Source: Candidatus Pantoea floridensis | Lineage (GTDB): Bacteria > Pseudomonadota > Gammaproteobacteria > Enterobacterales > Enterobacteriaceae | Direction of reading: 5' to 3' | Assembly (NCBI RefSeq): GCF_900215435.1 | Contig: NZ_OCMY01000001.1 | Location: 4,345,458-4,409,457 of the forward strand | Length of the DNA stretch: 64,000 nucleotides | Shown here: positions 51,345 through 60,227 of the stretch, piece by piece | How positions within the stretch are numbered: position 1 is the stretch's first letter | Layout of the letters: each line of letters begins with the position of its first letter | Made by a program: the position numbers and the translations under genes | The notes under the pieces: generated by a model | Seen by the model: the letters and a program-made list of their open reading frames with translations, nothing else | The model's database searches: none | Told to the model about the DNA's origin: nothing

Positions 51345-51862
51345 AGCGCCTCAATCCTTTTGAACTGGAGCCTCACAGGTTTTCCGAGGCGACGAGACAT
51401 GAGATTTTCGCCCTGCTTTTCAAAACCCAACAGCTTCGAAAGTGTCTCGTCAGTAAATCCCAGCGCTATGACCGTTTCACCTGATTCGCCTTGTTGCATC
51501 TTTGCGACGATTTCACCTGAGCCAGGAAGGATCAGGGAAAACTCAGCAGGGAGATGTTCTTGTTTTTCGATTTCGGTCAGAACATCAGACATGATCGGAT
51601 GAAAAACGGGGTGCTGAGGCGTTTCCTCAGTTGGTTCAGATGGATGTTCATCGATAAGTTTGAAGCAGAATGTATCGAAATCATCAATATGATTATGATG
51701 TTCGCCCTTAAGCAAATAGCGAAATTCATCAGACTCTTTTTTGTGCGGTTCCGTTTCAGAGGGTTTAAACCGATGATTTTGAGGTCGTCGGGCTGGCTGA
51801 GACAGCTGATTATGTTGAGATGAAGCGTGTTGTTGCGAAAAGCAATGTACAGAAGTTTTCAT
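51341..51862 (-). CDS. hrpP: HrpP needle/pilus length and substrate-switch protein (SctP)
   Basis: 173 residues. Gln/Pro/His-rich disordered N-terminus and a conserved C-terminal domain (EFSLILPGSGEIVAKMQQGE, ETVIALGFTDETLSKL). Overlaps hrcQ and hrpO by 4 bases each. Confidence 0.8.
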   Translation of the reverse strand: MKTSVHCFSQQHASSQHNQLSQPARRPQNHRFKPSETEPHKKESDEFRYLLKGEHHNHIDDFDTFCFKLIDEHPSEPTEETPQHPVFHPIMSDVLTEIEKQEHLPAEFSLILPGSGEIVAKMQQGESGETVIALGFTDETLSKLLGFEKQGENLMSRRLGKPVRLQFKRIEAL

Positions 51863-52308
51863 AACAATCCTTTTTCGGACAGAATTACTTCAATTTTTTC
51901 TATTTCCTTCTGACAATCTTTTATTTCCTTATTTATACTTTCAATCACAATTCCCTGTTTCAAAATATGTTCAGCGACCTCCTGATTTTCCGCTTCCTGA
52001 TTCATCAGATTAGCTCGACAAAGCTTTTCAGCCTCAAGCGTCTGAAAAAGCTTTTCATGCATCAGTATTACGCCAGTATGATGTTTAGCGAAATCTTCAA
52101 TCGCGTTTTTATATTGATGACGATAAATCGTTAAGCGTCTCTCCCCTTTCTTCATCAGCTTGTGAAGTTTTGCGAGTCGCGCATTTTCTTCTTTTAATCG
52201 ATTTTTCAGTTTAACAAGCTTGCGCTCCCGTAAAGGCAAAATAACCAGTGCTGTTTTTGCTATTTCATTCTCTTTGAGCTTAATTTCAAATTCATAATCC
52301 TGATTCAT
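51859..52308 (-). CDS. hrpO: HrpO stalk protein (SctO)
   Basis: 149 residues that are almost entirely charged coiled coil, as expected of SctO/FliJ, the central stalk that links the ATPase to HrcV. Overlaps hrcN by 17 bases. Confidence 0.83.
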   Translation of the reverse strand: MNQDYEFEIKLKENEIAKTALVILPLRERKLVKLKNRLKEENARLAKLHKLMKKGERRLTIYRHQYKNAIEDFAKHHTGVILMHEKLFQTLEAEKLCRANLMNQEAENQEVAEHILKQGIVIESINKEIKDCQKEIEKIEVILSEKGLL

Positions 52309-53644
52309 TGATTAAATCCTCCAACTTATTAAGCATGTGAATAAACGGTTCAGGCTGATGGTTTCCCTGTTGAAGAAAATTGTTAATAGATGGCTGTAAT
52401 CTAACTGCGACATCAGTTAATAAATCGCTTCCAGGTTCATATTCCCCCAGTCGAATAAGGATTTCGACCTGGGAAAACGCGGCCATGAGCTGACGAAATT
52501 TTCTGGCCATCTGCGTCTGGACAGGGTCAACGACATTGGTCATCGTGCGTGACAGGCTGGAGAGAACATCAATCGCCGGGAAATGCCCTTTCTCAGCAAG
52601 CTTCCGATTCAGGATGATATGTCCATCGATAAGAGACCGAACCTCATCAGCAACCGGATCATTCGTTGAATCCGCTTCCATGAGAACGGAATATAACGCG
52701 GTGACTGACCCCTGATGTGTTTTCCCTGCGCGTTCGAGCAAACCTGGAAGCAGCGTATATACCGAGGGAGGAAGACCGCCCCGACCAGGCGGTTCACCGA
52801 GCGCAAGCCCGATTTCACGTTGAGCACGAGCAAAGCGCGTTAGGGAATCGATAATAAGTAAAACGCTTTTCCCCTCTTCCCTGAATGCCTCAGCAATCGC
52901 TGTTGAGGTAAACGCAGCCCGAGCGCGCTCCATACTTGACCGATCCGACGTGGCACAAACCATAATCGTTTTCTCACGCAACGTTTCGTCTAACTCGTGC
53001 TCCAGGAATTCCCCGAGTTCACGACCGCGCTCGCCGATCAGACCAAACACAATGACATCGCAAGGCGTATTTCTTGCCACCTCAGCAAGCAAGGTTGTTT
53101 TTCCACAACCTGCGCCAGCAAATAATCCCATCCGCTGACCTGTTCCTAACGTTATCAGCCCGTCAATCGCCCTTACCCCTGTCGAAAGCGCCTCATTAAT
53201 GCGGGGTCTGTCTGTGGCTGGTGGCGCACTGCGCAAAACCGGATAAGCCTCAACGTGTTCCCCATCGAGCGCAAACGCTGAAACTGACTGGTCATCAAGA
53301 GGTCTCCCGAATCCATCCAGCACAGAACCGAGTAATTTTTTGCTGACAGAGATTTTATGAGGCTGATAAAGGGGTGTGACTCTCGCACCTTGCGCGATAC
53401 CGTTAAGTGACCCCAGCGCGGAGAGGAGTGTATTTTCAGGATTGAACCCCACGACCTCAGCCAAAACCTGAACGTTATCTTTGCCAGTGATTCGACATAA
53501 ATCGCCTATCCTTGCATCAGGTAAACTCGCCTCAAGAAGGATCCCAGTAATACCCGTAATGCGACCATGTACCTCAACCGGGTTCAGTTGCTGAAATCGC
53601 GATTCGTTTTCATCAAACCATTCATCTAATCGTGTCATCACCAT
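52292..53644 (-). CDS. hrcN: HrcN type III ATPase (SctN)
   Basis: 450 residues. Walker A GAGCGKTT (177-184), Walker B VLLIIDSLTRFA and GEPPGRGGLPPSVYTLLPGLLERAG are F1-type ATPase signatures. It strips chaperones from effectors and energises export. Confidence 0.95.
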   Translation of the reverse strand: MVMTRLDEWFDENESRFQQLNPVEVHGRITGITGILLEASLPDARIGDLCRITGKDNVQVLAEVVGFNPENTLLSALGSLNGIAQGARVTPLYQPHKISVSKKLLGSVLDGFGRPLDDQSVSAFALDGEHVEAYPVLRSAPPATDRPRINEALSTGVRAIDGLITLGTGQRMGLFAGAGCGKTTLLAEVARNTPCDVIVFGLIGERGRELGEFLEHELDETLREKTIMVCATSDRSSMERARAAFTSTAIAEAFREEGKSVLLIIDSLTRFARAQREIGLALGEPPGRGGLPPSVYTLLPGLLERAGKTHQGSVTALYSVLMEADSTNDPVADEVRSLIDGHIILNRKLAEKGHFPAIDVLSSLSRTMTNVVDPVQTQMARKFRQLMAAFSQVEILIRLGEYEPGSDLLTDVAVRLQPSINNFLQQGNHQPEPFIHMLNKLEDLINESGL

Positions 53645-54528
53645 TTCACTGTAATGTTCTGAGGTCCGGTGAATTCCACCGCCGTTTTTGTGATTCTGGA
53701 CAATGTGAAATCGCCTTCTCTGTCACCGATAAATAACCGTTTCCCGTTATCGATAACCACATTTGCCCCTTTCCCCGCTGTGATTTGCACAATACGAAAA
53801 GGAAGCGATAAAACTTTCAAAGTTGTGCGATTCACAAAAGGAATTTTGATTGAATAGGTTTTATTCATCAGAATCATGAGGCGATTGATGATGTCTGACT
53901 GAATCTGAGTAACGCTCCCCACCAGCCAAACGCCCTGATGATCCCCCTCGACCTTCACCACCGATGACAGGTCGCGTTCCTGAAGCTTTCGGTCAACTAC
54001 TGCCCGTAATCCCTCCGCATCATAGAGAACTGGTTTCAGATTCTGAGGTTTAGGCTCGACTTTCGACGCTGACCAGAAACCGGCCACTGCAAGACCGATC
54101 AGCAGCAGGCAGAACAAAATAATGAGAGGCCGGATAAGGATTGCGAAGCGTGACAGGAAATCGAATTTACCTGTCAGGGATTTCGTAAGAATGTTCCCGT
54201 TTTTATCAAGCGGAATAAGCCCGTTTTTTTGCCAGGGAGAATCGGCATCACTCACCACCAGCCAGACACCGGAAAGCTGGAAAGGCTGATTAAGATCGAG
54301 GGAAAGCGTTTCTCTAATCGCCTTGCCCTGGCTCAGATAAACGTCTCCCTCTCCTGGCAAGAGTTCCCAAAGCTGTTCGGTTTTCCTGAGCCTGGCATGT
54401 AAGGATTTAATCGCCTCGTCACAGAGCTGGAGATCGTTTTGTTCATCATTACCCAGTGACCAGCTCTCACCCGTCAGCGGAATCGCGGCTCCCTCATGAA
54501 GACCGTTTAACACCCGTAATTCAAACAT
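53638..54528 (-). CDS. hrpQ: HrpQ inner-membrane ring protein (SctD)
   Basis: 296 residues from the ATG at 54528 (MFELRVLNGLHEGAAIPL), overlapping hrcV by 8 bases; the frame is open further upstream. N-terminal FHA-like domain, a single membrane helix (about 130-152, PLIILFCLLLIGLAVAGFW) and a periplasmic BON/ring domain. Confidence 0.87.
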   Translation of the reverse strand: MFELRVLNGLHEGAAIPLTGESWSLGNDEQNDLQLCDEAIKSLHARLRKTEQLWELLPGEGDVYLSQGKAIRETLSLDLNQPFQLSGVWLVVSDADSPWQKNGLIPLDKNGNILTKSLTGKFDFLSRFAILIRPLIILFCLLLIGLAVAGFWSASKVEPKPQNLKPVLYDAEGLRAVVDRKLQERDLSSVVKVEGDHQGVWLVGSVTQIQSDIINRLMILMNKTYSIKIPFVNRTTLKVLSLPFRIVQITAGKGANVVIDNGKRLFIGDREGDFTLSRITKTAVEFTGPQNITVKW

Positions 54529-56653
54529 CGTCTTCCTCACTTTCGTTCTCCGGTTCCTGACCCTTGCCCTCAATCAGATCCTGATTAATGTCTATCCGTC
54601 CCTCTACGTTGACCGGCAAGTTAAATTCCAGCTCCGAAAAAGAGAGGACCGGCACATGATTAAATTCGTTTTGAATGAGAGTTCTGAGCGGGGCGCGGAG
54701 GTCCTGGGCAACCAACATCACACCCTGATTAATGGACCGATAAGGCGGGAACACCCCTCTAATCTGATCGATAAAGATTTTCATCCGGTCTCTGTCGAGC
54801 GTAAAAAAGGTATCGGTGTTCGTATGACGTAGTGCCTCGCGAAGGATTTCCTCGGTCTCTGGTGCGAGTAACCAGGCAATGATCCCTTCTCTGTCGTTGC
54901 TGTGCTGGTAACAGATATGCTCTTTTATGTCGATTCGGACCTGATCGATTAACATTCCTGTGTCTCGCTCACTGCCGTTTCTTAGTAAGCTCTCAACGAT
55001 AGTTCGAATGACCCGCAACGAGATCCGTTCGGCCACCAGCCGTTGCAGAACGTTAGATAACCGCGCAACTGGAAAGACGCGTTCAAATTCCTGGGCAACC
55101 TCAGGCAAATCGGATTGAAGCCATGAAACGATAGCGCGAGTTTCCTGCATTCCAATAAAGCGAGGCGCTGATTGAAACAACGCCTCTTCCATTTTTGCCA
55201 GTAACAGATCGTTGCCACTCCAGCTGACCTCTCCCGCTCTAAGATAGTCATCCTCGTTCTCAAGCCAGATAAAATCCTCTTCAAGCCCATCTGTTTCAGC
55301 GGGCAAAGTGGATTTATCCTCAAGCTGTCTGACATAGCCAATTCGCTCAACAGCGCGTTTTGATTGGGTGATAGTCGCGATGACTTTCGGAACCTCATAC
55401 ACCAGAAAACGAAACTCGTCCTCTCGCTGAGCGGTTGTGAACTGAATATTAAAAACAGGTAAGGTGAAACCAAACTGATTGACGATTCGGTTCCTGATAC
55501 GCCGGATTTCTTCAATTATTTGGATTACGTGCGGATCACGCTCGCGACCTGCCGGAAAGCTCAGTGTAAACAGTCGTGCTGGATTGAATGTTCTCAGGTC
55601 GTTTTCTCCGTTTTCCTCAGGAACCAACATTTTTTCATGCTGGTTTGTTGAGGCGTTTCTTTTATCCCGCCAGAACTGGAACCCGCCACTTCCGATAGTC
55701 ACGGTTCCCAGGAAAAGAAAAACGAATGTGGGCATCCCTGGTAGTATCGCAAATGCAAACATGCCTACCCCCGCCATAATCCAGGCTTTAGGCTGATTGG
55801 TCAGTTGCTGGGTTATCTCTTTGCCAATGTTGAGATCAAAGTTTTCCTCATTACCTGATACCCGCGTTATCATCATTCCCGAGGTGAGGGAAATCAGCAG
55901 CGCCGGGATCTGATCAATCAGGCCATCGCCAATGGTCAGAATGGAAAAGACATGCATCGATTCGCCCGCTGTCATCCCCAGCTGGAGGACGCCAATACAA
56001 AACCCGCCGATCAGGTTGATGGAAAGAATTACAATGCCTGCCATTGAATCGCCTTTCACGAACTGCATCGCTCCATCCATCGCCCCGAAAAGCTGGCTCT
56101 CTTTCTGTAAGTCTGCGCGTTTTTTCCGAGCCAGATCCGCACTGATTAAACCCGCTCGCAAATCAGAATCGATGGACATCTGTTTTCCTGGCATGGCATC
56201 GAGCGTAAACCGCGCTGAGACCTCCGCGACTCGTTCCGATCCTTTTGTGATGACCAGAAAATTCACCACCGTCAGAATCAAAAACACCACCAGCCCCACC
56301 GCCAGATTTCCACCCACCACAAAGTTTCCAAAGGCTGTAACGATATGGCCTGCATTCTGTTGAAGCAGAATCTGACGCGTGGTGGAGATTGAGAGACCCA
56401 GTCTGAACATTGTCGTGAGAAGGAGAACAGACGGGAATGTTGAAAACGCGAGCGGTTTGGGAAGAAACATGGCGTTCATGATCAACAGGCATGACATGCT
56501 GATATTGGTGGCAATCAGAATATCGATAAGCGGCAATGGCAACGGGATAATCAGCATGAACACAACGGAAAGCGCAATGAACCCACCCACGATTTCTGAT
56601 CGCTGCATGGCATGAAAAGCGACTTTATTGAGAAAGTTAAAGAGCTGGTTCAT
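54521..56653 (-). CDS. hrcV: HrcV export-gate protein (SctV)
   Basis: 710 residues. Eight or so N-terminal membrane segments, the FHIPEP-family region VSARFTLDAMPGKQMSIDSDLRAG, and a large C-terminal cytoplasmic domain forming the nonameric export ring. Overlaps hrpJ by 4 bases. Confidence 0.95.
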   Translation of the reverse strand: MNQLFNFLNKVAFHAMQRSEIVGGFIALSVVFMLIIPLPLPLIDILIATNISMSCLLIMNAMFLPKPLAFSTFPSVLLLTTMFRLGLSISTTRQILLQQNAGHIVTAFGNFVVGGNLAVGLVVFLILTVVNFLVITKGSERVAEVSARFTLDAMPGKQMSIDSDLRAGLISADLARKKRADLQKESQLFGAMDGAMQFVKGDSMAGIVILSINLIGGFCIGVLQLGMTAGESMHVFSILTIGDGLIDQIPALLISLTSGMMITRVSGNEENFDLNIGKEITQQLTNQPKAWIMAGVGMFAFAILPGMPTFVFLFLGTVTIGSGGFQFWRDKRNASTNQHEKMLVPEENGENDLRTFNPARLFTLSFPAGRERDPHVIQIIEEIRRIRNRIVNQFGFTLPVFNIQFTTAQREDEFRFLVYEVPKVIATITQSKRAVERIGYVRQLEDKSTLPAETDGLEEDFIWLENEDDYLRAGEVSWSGNDLLLAKMEEALFQSAPRFIGMQETRAIVSWLQSDLPEVAQEFERVFPVARLSNVLQRLVAERISLRVIRTIVESLLRNGSERDTGMLIDQVRIDIKEHICYQHSNDREGIIAWLLAPETEEILREALRHTNTDTFFTLDRDRMKIFIDQIRGVFPPYRSINQGVMLVAQDLRAPLRTLIQNEFNHVPVLSFSELEFNLPVNVEGRIDINQDLIEGKGQEPENESEEDDV

Positions 56654-57804
56654 TGCATTTGACCTAACCGATTTTTTTCCATTTGCGCCAGTTCGCCGTT
56701 TAACGCGCGAATCATCCTGATCGCCGAATCACGATGTTTGCCGTTATCGCCCCAGACGTTCTCTGGTAGTCGCTGAATCAGTCTTAACAGATGATTGAAA
56801 TAAAACGGATGACGCTGAGAATCCTCTCCGATAGTTTCAAGACCCAGCGAAATGAGCTGGTTTGAAAAAAAACCATTTCGGCACATCCCGAGAAGAGTTC
56901 GTGTCATCTTATCGACAGACATTTTCACATCTCTGAAAGTCGAAGACATTCGCGTTAAGAACTCACTCACCTCAGTGATTGTGTTACTCAATACGCGTGT
57001 ATCGTTCAGGCCGTTCAGTAAACGGCGTAAGGCCATCGGGGGGATAGAGGGTGATAACGCGGCGATGTCATCTGCTAACGCTCTCTGAAGCGTTCTGAGC
57101 GCCGGTAAATATCCCTCAACGCCGAACTTTGAGAGTAAGAGATCCATGACAGAATCTGAGGTTTGCTGACCCACAACACCATCATAATAAAGTTTTCGAA
57201 GCGTGCGTTTTTGGGTTTTATCAGTTGAGTGAGTGGCGAAAGCTCTCGCCGTGTTCATTCCGGCTGTGACCTCAGCACCATGTTCATGACTGAGTTTGTC
57301 TAAAACAGTTTGAATACTCGCGAGAAGTTGGGGCTGGTGGTTATCCTGAAGCTTTAGCGCCATGAGGCTCAATGTTGCATACGCTGAAGCCGGATCATCA
57401 TCAATCGTTTCAAGAATGGCTGTGAAGTGGTTATGTTCAGGCGATTCCTCCAGGATCGCTTTAATCCGGTCCTCTCGCTTTGCCTGTTCTTCATCATGAC
57501 CACCCTCAAGTAATTCACTGATCTGTTCAATATGAGTGAACCTGAGTGAATACCCTCCACGCCTCGACCTGGCTATCTGTTGTTGTTTTTCAATTTTCGC
57601 ACGATGTTGATCGATTTCCTGTGCAAGTGAATGTTCAGCAACATGAGACGCCTGTTCTTTTTTAAGGCGTTCTGCGTGTGTCGTTTCATGACCAGGTTTA
57701 ACGGTTGAATCACCCTTCCCAATATTCCCGAGTTCTTCTATCGCCTCTTCTTTTTCTGCCACCTCAAAATGTCGAACTGGGGTGTGGTGAATTTTCATGT
57801 TCAT
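56650..57804 (-). CDS. hrpJ: HrpJ gatekeeper (SctW)
   Basis: 384 residues. Disordered charged N-terminus and helical repeats of the YopN/SctW family (LRKLYYDGVVGQQTSDSVMDLLLSKF). Controls the order of translocator and effector export. First gene of the minus-strand hrc operon, with a hrp box at 57835-57863. Confidence 0.88.
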   Translation of the reverse strand: MNMKIHHTPVRHFEVAEKEEAIEELGNIGKGDSTVKPGHETTHAERLKKEQASHVAEHSLAQEIDQHRAKIEKQQQIARSRRGGYSLRFTHIEQISELLEGGHDEEQAKREDRIKAILEESPEHNHFTAILETIDDDPASAYATLSLMALKLQDNHQPQLLASIQTVLDKLSHEHGAEVTAGMNTARAFATHSTDKTQKRTLRKLYYDGVVGQQTSDSVMDLLLSKFGVEGYLPALRTLQRALADDIAALSPSIPPMALRRLLNGLNDTRVLSNTITEVSEFLTRMSSTFRDVKMSVDKMTRTLLGMCRNGFFSNQLISLGLETIGEDSQRHPFYFNHLLRLIQRLPENVWGDNGKHRDSAIRMIRALNGELAQMEKNRLGQMQ

Positions 57805-57834
57805 CGGAACTTTCCTTCTTTTTCCCTTTGGTTA

Positions 57835-57863
57835 TAGGTAAAGAAACAGCGAACTCAGTTCCG
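57835..57863 (-). promoter_or_regulatory. hrp box before hrpJ
   Basis: Minus-strand GGAACT-N16-TTACCTA, 31 bases before hrpJ. It shares the relaxed -10 type with dspE. Confidence 0.68.
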
Positions 57864-57887
57864 AAATATTTTCATCTTCTGATATTG

Positions 57888-57935
57888 CCAAATTTGGCGG
57901 CTGTCCTGCTGAAAATTTGCCATAAATGGCAAATT
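57888..57935. promoter_or_regulatory. Paired palindromic activator sites upstream of hrpL
   Basis: Site 1 contains the perfect palindrome GCCAAATTTGGC (57888-57899). Site 2 (57914-57935) has two perfect 10-base arms, AATTTGCCAT and ATGGCAAATT, around AA. Both fit TTGCCA-N4-TGGC(AA). Their centres are 31 bases apart, about three helical turns, and lie 73 and 104 bases upstream of the -24 element. Expected binding sites for HrpS. Confidence 0.72.
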
Positions 57936-57995
57936 CTGAACCCTTCTCTTCTTCCCTTTCATTTTAAATTCAATCATTTAAAAGAAAAAAATAGC

Positions 57996-58012
57996 TGGCA
58001 TAGCGATTGCTA
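57996..58012 (+). promoter_or_regulatory. Sigma-54 promoter of hrpL
   Basis: TGGCAT-AGCGA-TTGCTA matches the -24/-12 consensus TGGCAC-N5-TTGC(A/T), with the GG and GC pairs 12 bases apart, 30 bases before the hrpL ATG. Confidence 0.9.
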
Positions 58013-58041
58013 AATCTGATTGACATAAATCAGGAGGTAAG

Positions 58042-58578
58042 ATGGAAACGTTGATTGAAGAGGCTATCGCGAAACCCCTTATTGACTGGGGCTTGATCAT
58101 GATCGAGAACGAAAAGAACCTTCAGAGTTTTATTCGAAAACGCGTCACCAATTTTGCTGACGTTGATGATCTCGTTCAAACAACCTGGCTTGAAGTGCTT
58201 ATCCATAAAGACAAGTTCAAAGGCGAATCGAAACCGGAAACATGGATTTTTGGGATAGCCATGAACCTGATCAAAATCTACTATAAGAACTCTCAGATTC
58301 GGTCGCTGACCGCTGCACCTGAAGACGCGCTTGATCGCGAATTCCAGGAAAAAGACGAACCTGAAAATATTCTTTCAGCCCGAGAATGCCTGATGAAAGC
58401 CGTTAAAAAATTCTCAGTCATGCCGAAAAAATATCAGCAAATGCTCAAAGTCTTGATTGAAAACGACATCGGCTATCAGGAACTTGCGAACAAGCTCGCC
58501 ATCCCTATCGGGACTGTTCGATCACGTTTATCCCGACTGCGAATTTTTCTCAGGAAATATGTTCATTGGGAACCGTAA
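58042..58578 (+). CDS. hrpL: HrpL ECF sigma factor
   Basis: 178 residues. Region 2 (VDDLVQTTWLEVLIHKDKFKGESKPETWIFGIAMNLIKIYYKNS) and region 4 HTH (IGYQELANKLAIPIGTVRSRLSRLR) of ECF sigma factors. AGGAGG ribosome site. It recognises hrp boxes, several of which are in this window, and depends on HrpS and sigma-54. Confidence 0.93.
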   Translation: METLIEEAIAKPLIDWGLIMIENEKNLQSFIRKRVTNFADVDDLVQTTWLEVLIHKDKFKGESKPETWIFGIAMNLIKIYYKNSQIRSLTAAPEDALDREFQEKDEPENILSARECLMKAVKKFSVMPKKYQQMLKVLIENDIGYQELANKLAIPIGTVRSRLSRLRIFLRKYVHWEP

Positions 58579-58582
58579 ACAG

Positions 58583-58611
58583 AAAAGGGAGAACAGTGTT
58601 CTCCCTTTATT
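58583..58611. terminator. Bidirectional terminator after hrpL
   Basis: AAAGGGAGAAC-AGT-GTTCTCCCTTTATT, serving hrpL and possibly the converging hrpK gene. Confidence 0.85.
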
Positions 58612-58673
58612 AACTGAAGCATTAGCGTGCGCGTGATTTTTGTTGAACTGTCAGTTGGTCTGACATTTACTTT

Positions 58674-60218
58674 TTAACTCCGTTGAGACTCATGTTCAAC
58701 CGTTACTTCCGCTCCTGTTTTACCGCCTCGTTCAGCTGTTGTTCCAGCAGCGTAGCCAATCCCCTTTGTTCCTGCCTGTTCCGCTGCCTTGCTCGCTTCT
58801 TTACCCGCTGCGATTCCAGCCTCTTTCGCTGCTGAGAATCCGGCTTTCACACCGCCTTCCATCCCTGCTTTCATTCCCGCTTCAACACCAGCCTGAACAG
58901 CTGCTTTTCCAACACCCGCCCCTAACGCAGCCTCTCCAAGTCCTGGGATCAATATCGATAAACCCGTTCCAATCCATCCAAGAATGTCGAACATTTTGAA
59001 AAAGCCGCCTCCCATTTCTTTTTTCTTATCAGGCTGGGTTTCCTGACCGGCGTCCATATCCGCTTTTGCTTTCAGTTGTGTCGGTGTATCGGTTTTCGCC
59101 TGCGTTGGCGCGGCTGCTACCTGGTTAGAACCATGCGCAATGAAAGCATCGAGATCACCTTTACTGATTTTCTCATCATTGGATTTATTAAAGAAATTGC
59201 CTCCCGCGTGATGTTTGCCATTGTCCAGCATCGAAAACAACATTGAATTCGGTTTGCTTAACAATGTTGCCGCGTCTCTTACAGACTGAGAATTATTGGG
59301 ATCTTTAGCAATGTCCTTGAGTTTCTTAGGTGTGAGGCTCCCGTTCTTAAAAAAAATATCCTCGTTGTCTTTAACAGTCTGAAGCGCGTCACTTTCGGGT
59401 TTCGTGAGTTTTACCGAATAAGAAACCTGATCACATAAAGCTTCACGGGATTCAGGTTTTGTCGGGTCACTCATCCCTGTCAGGTTTGCCCATTGGTTAG
59501 GATGATCAGTGAAATATTTGGCAGCTGCGGCGACCTGCGGAGGACACTTATCAAGCGGTTGTGATCCGTTTGCAATCTCATTCAGAGTCTGAAGGCTGAG
59601 CTGTTTTGGCAGACTCTGCGAGTAAAGATAGAGTTCACGAGCAGCATCGTTTGCCGTCATTTCCTGAGGCGGTGAACCTGTAGGAGCGTCAGAAGGAATG
59701 TAATCGTGAGTATAGGATTCTGAAAGCTGAGAGGCATATTGCATAAAAGCAGGCGTTTTGCGTAGTGCATCGATGTCCCCTGCGGCGATCTTGCCATCGA
59801 CTTTATCAGGCGTTGCATTGTCTATCGCCTGAAACATAGCAGGATTATTCAATAGTATCTGAAGAGCGGCTTTCATATCTGATGGTGTATCAGGATCGGA
59901 TTCAAGCTTTTGTAAATCTTCCTTCGTCATTGCCTTTTTCAATAAACCGTCATGCCGACCGAGTGTCGTCACAACATCCGCAAAAGACATCCCACTTTCA
60001 GAGGACGAATCAGTAAGAGTTGATCCAGCGTCATTAGCGGTAATAAACCCTTGAACGTTCGGCTGGAGGATTTGGTTTAAACTTTGCTGAGAAGAAACAG
60101 AGGTAAAGTCGATAACATTGGTTTGTGCCTTCTGAGGAAAAGCTTCTTCAGCTGGTGGCCCAGTTAGAAGACTATCGTTCTGAAATACATTCTCATTTGT
60201 CGATGTTAAGATTTTCAT
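58674..60218 (-). CDS. hrpK: HrpK-like type III helper / putative translocator
   Basis: 514 residues. The N-terminus is Ser/Gln-rich; two EF-hand-like segments (PDKVDGKIAAGDIDALR and SNDEKISKGDLDAFI) occur in the body; the C-terminal ~120 residues form a glycine/alanine-rich hydrophobic region (ILGWIGTGLSILIPGLGEAALGAG) with repeated GxxAGxEAGxKA units. This plan and the position next to hrpL fit HrpK of P. syringae and relatives, a helper for effector translocation. It starts 9 bases after the M91 gene at 60228. Confidence 0.78.
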   Translation of the reverse strand: MKILTSTNENVFQNDSLLTGPPAEEAFPQKAQTNVIDFTSVSSQQSLNQILQPNVQGFITANDAGSTLTDSSSESGMSFADVVTTLGRHDGLLKKAMTKEDLQKLESDPDTPSDMKAALQILLNNPAMFQAIDNATPDKVDGKIAAGDIDALRKTPAFMQYASQLSESYTHDYIPSDAPTGSPPQEMTANDAARELYLYSQSLPKQLSLQTLNEIANGSQPLDKCPPQVAAAAKYFTDHPNQWANLTGMSDPTKPESREALCDQVSYSVKLTKPESDALQTVKDNEDIFFKNGSLTPKKLKDIAKDPNNSQSVRDAATLLSKPNSMLFSMLDNGKHHAGGNFFNKSNDEKISKGDLDAFIAHGSNQVAAAPTQAKTDTPTQLKAKADMDAGQETQPDKKKEMGGGFFKMFDILGWIGTGLSILIPGLGEAALGAGVGKAAVQAGVEAGMKAGMEGGVKAGFSAAKEAGIAAGKEASKAAEQAGTKGIGYAAGTTAERGGKTGAEVTVEHESQRS

Positions 60219-60227
60219 CTTGAGCCT

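Noticed and set aside
54982..55515. 177-codon minus-strand ORF inside hrcV in another frame
   Set aside because: Lies wholly within the conserved hrcV C-terminal domain; composition is not protein-like.
55479..56363. Plus-strand ORFs of 105 and 143 codons opposite hrcV
   Set aside because: Biased, arginine/serine-rich translations typical of antisense frames over a conserved gene.
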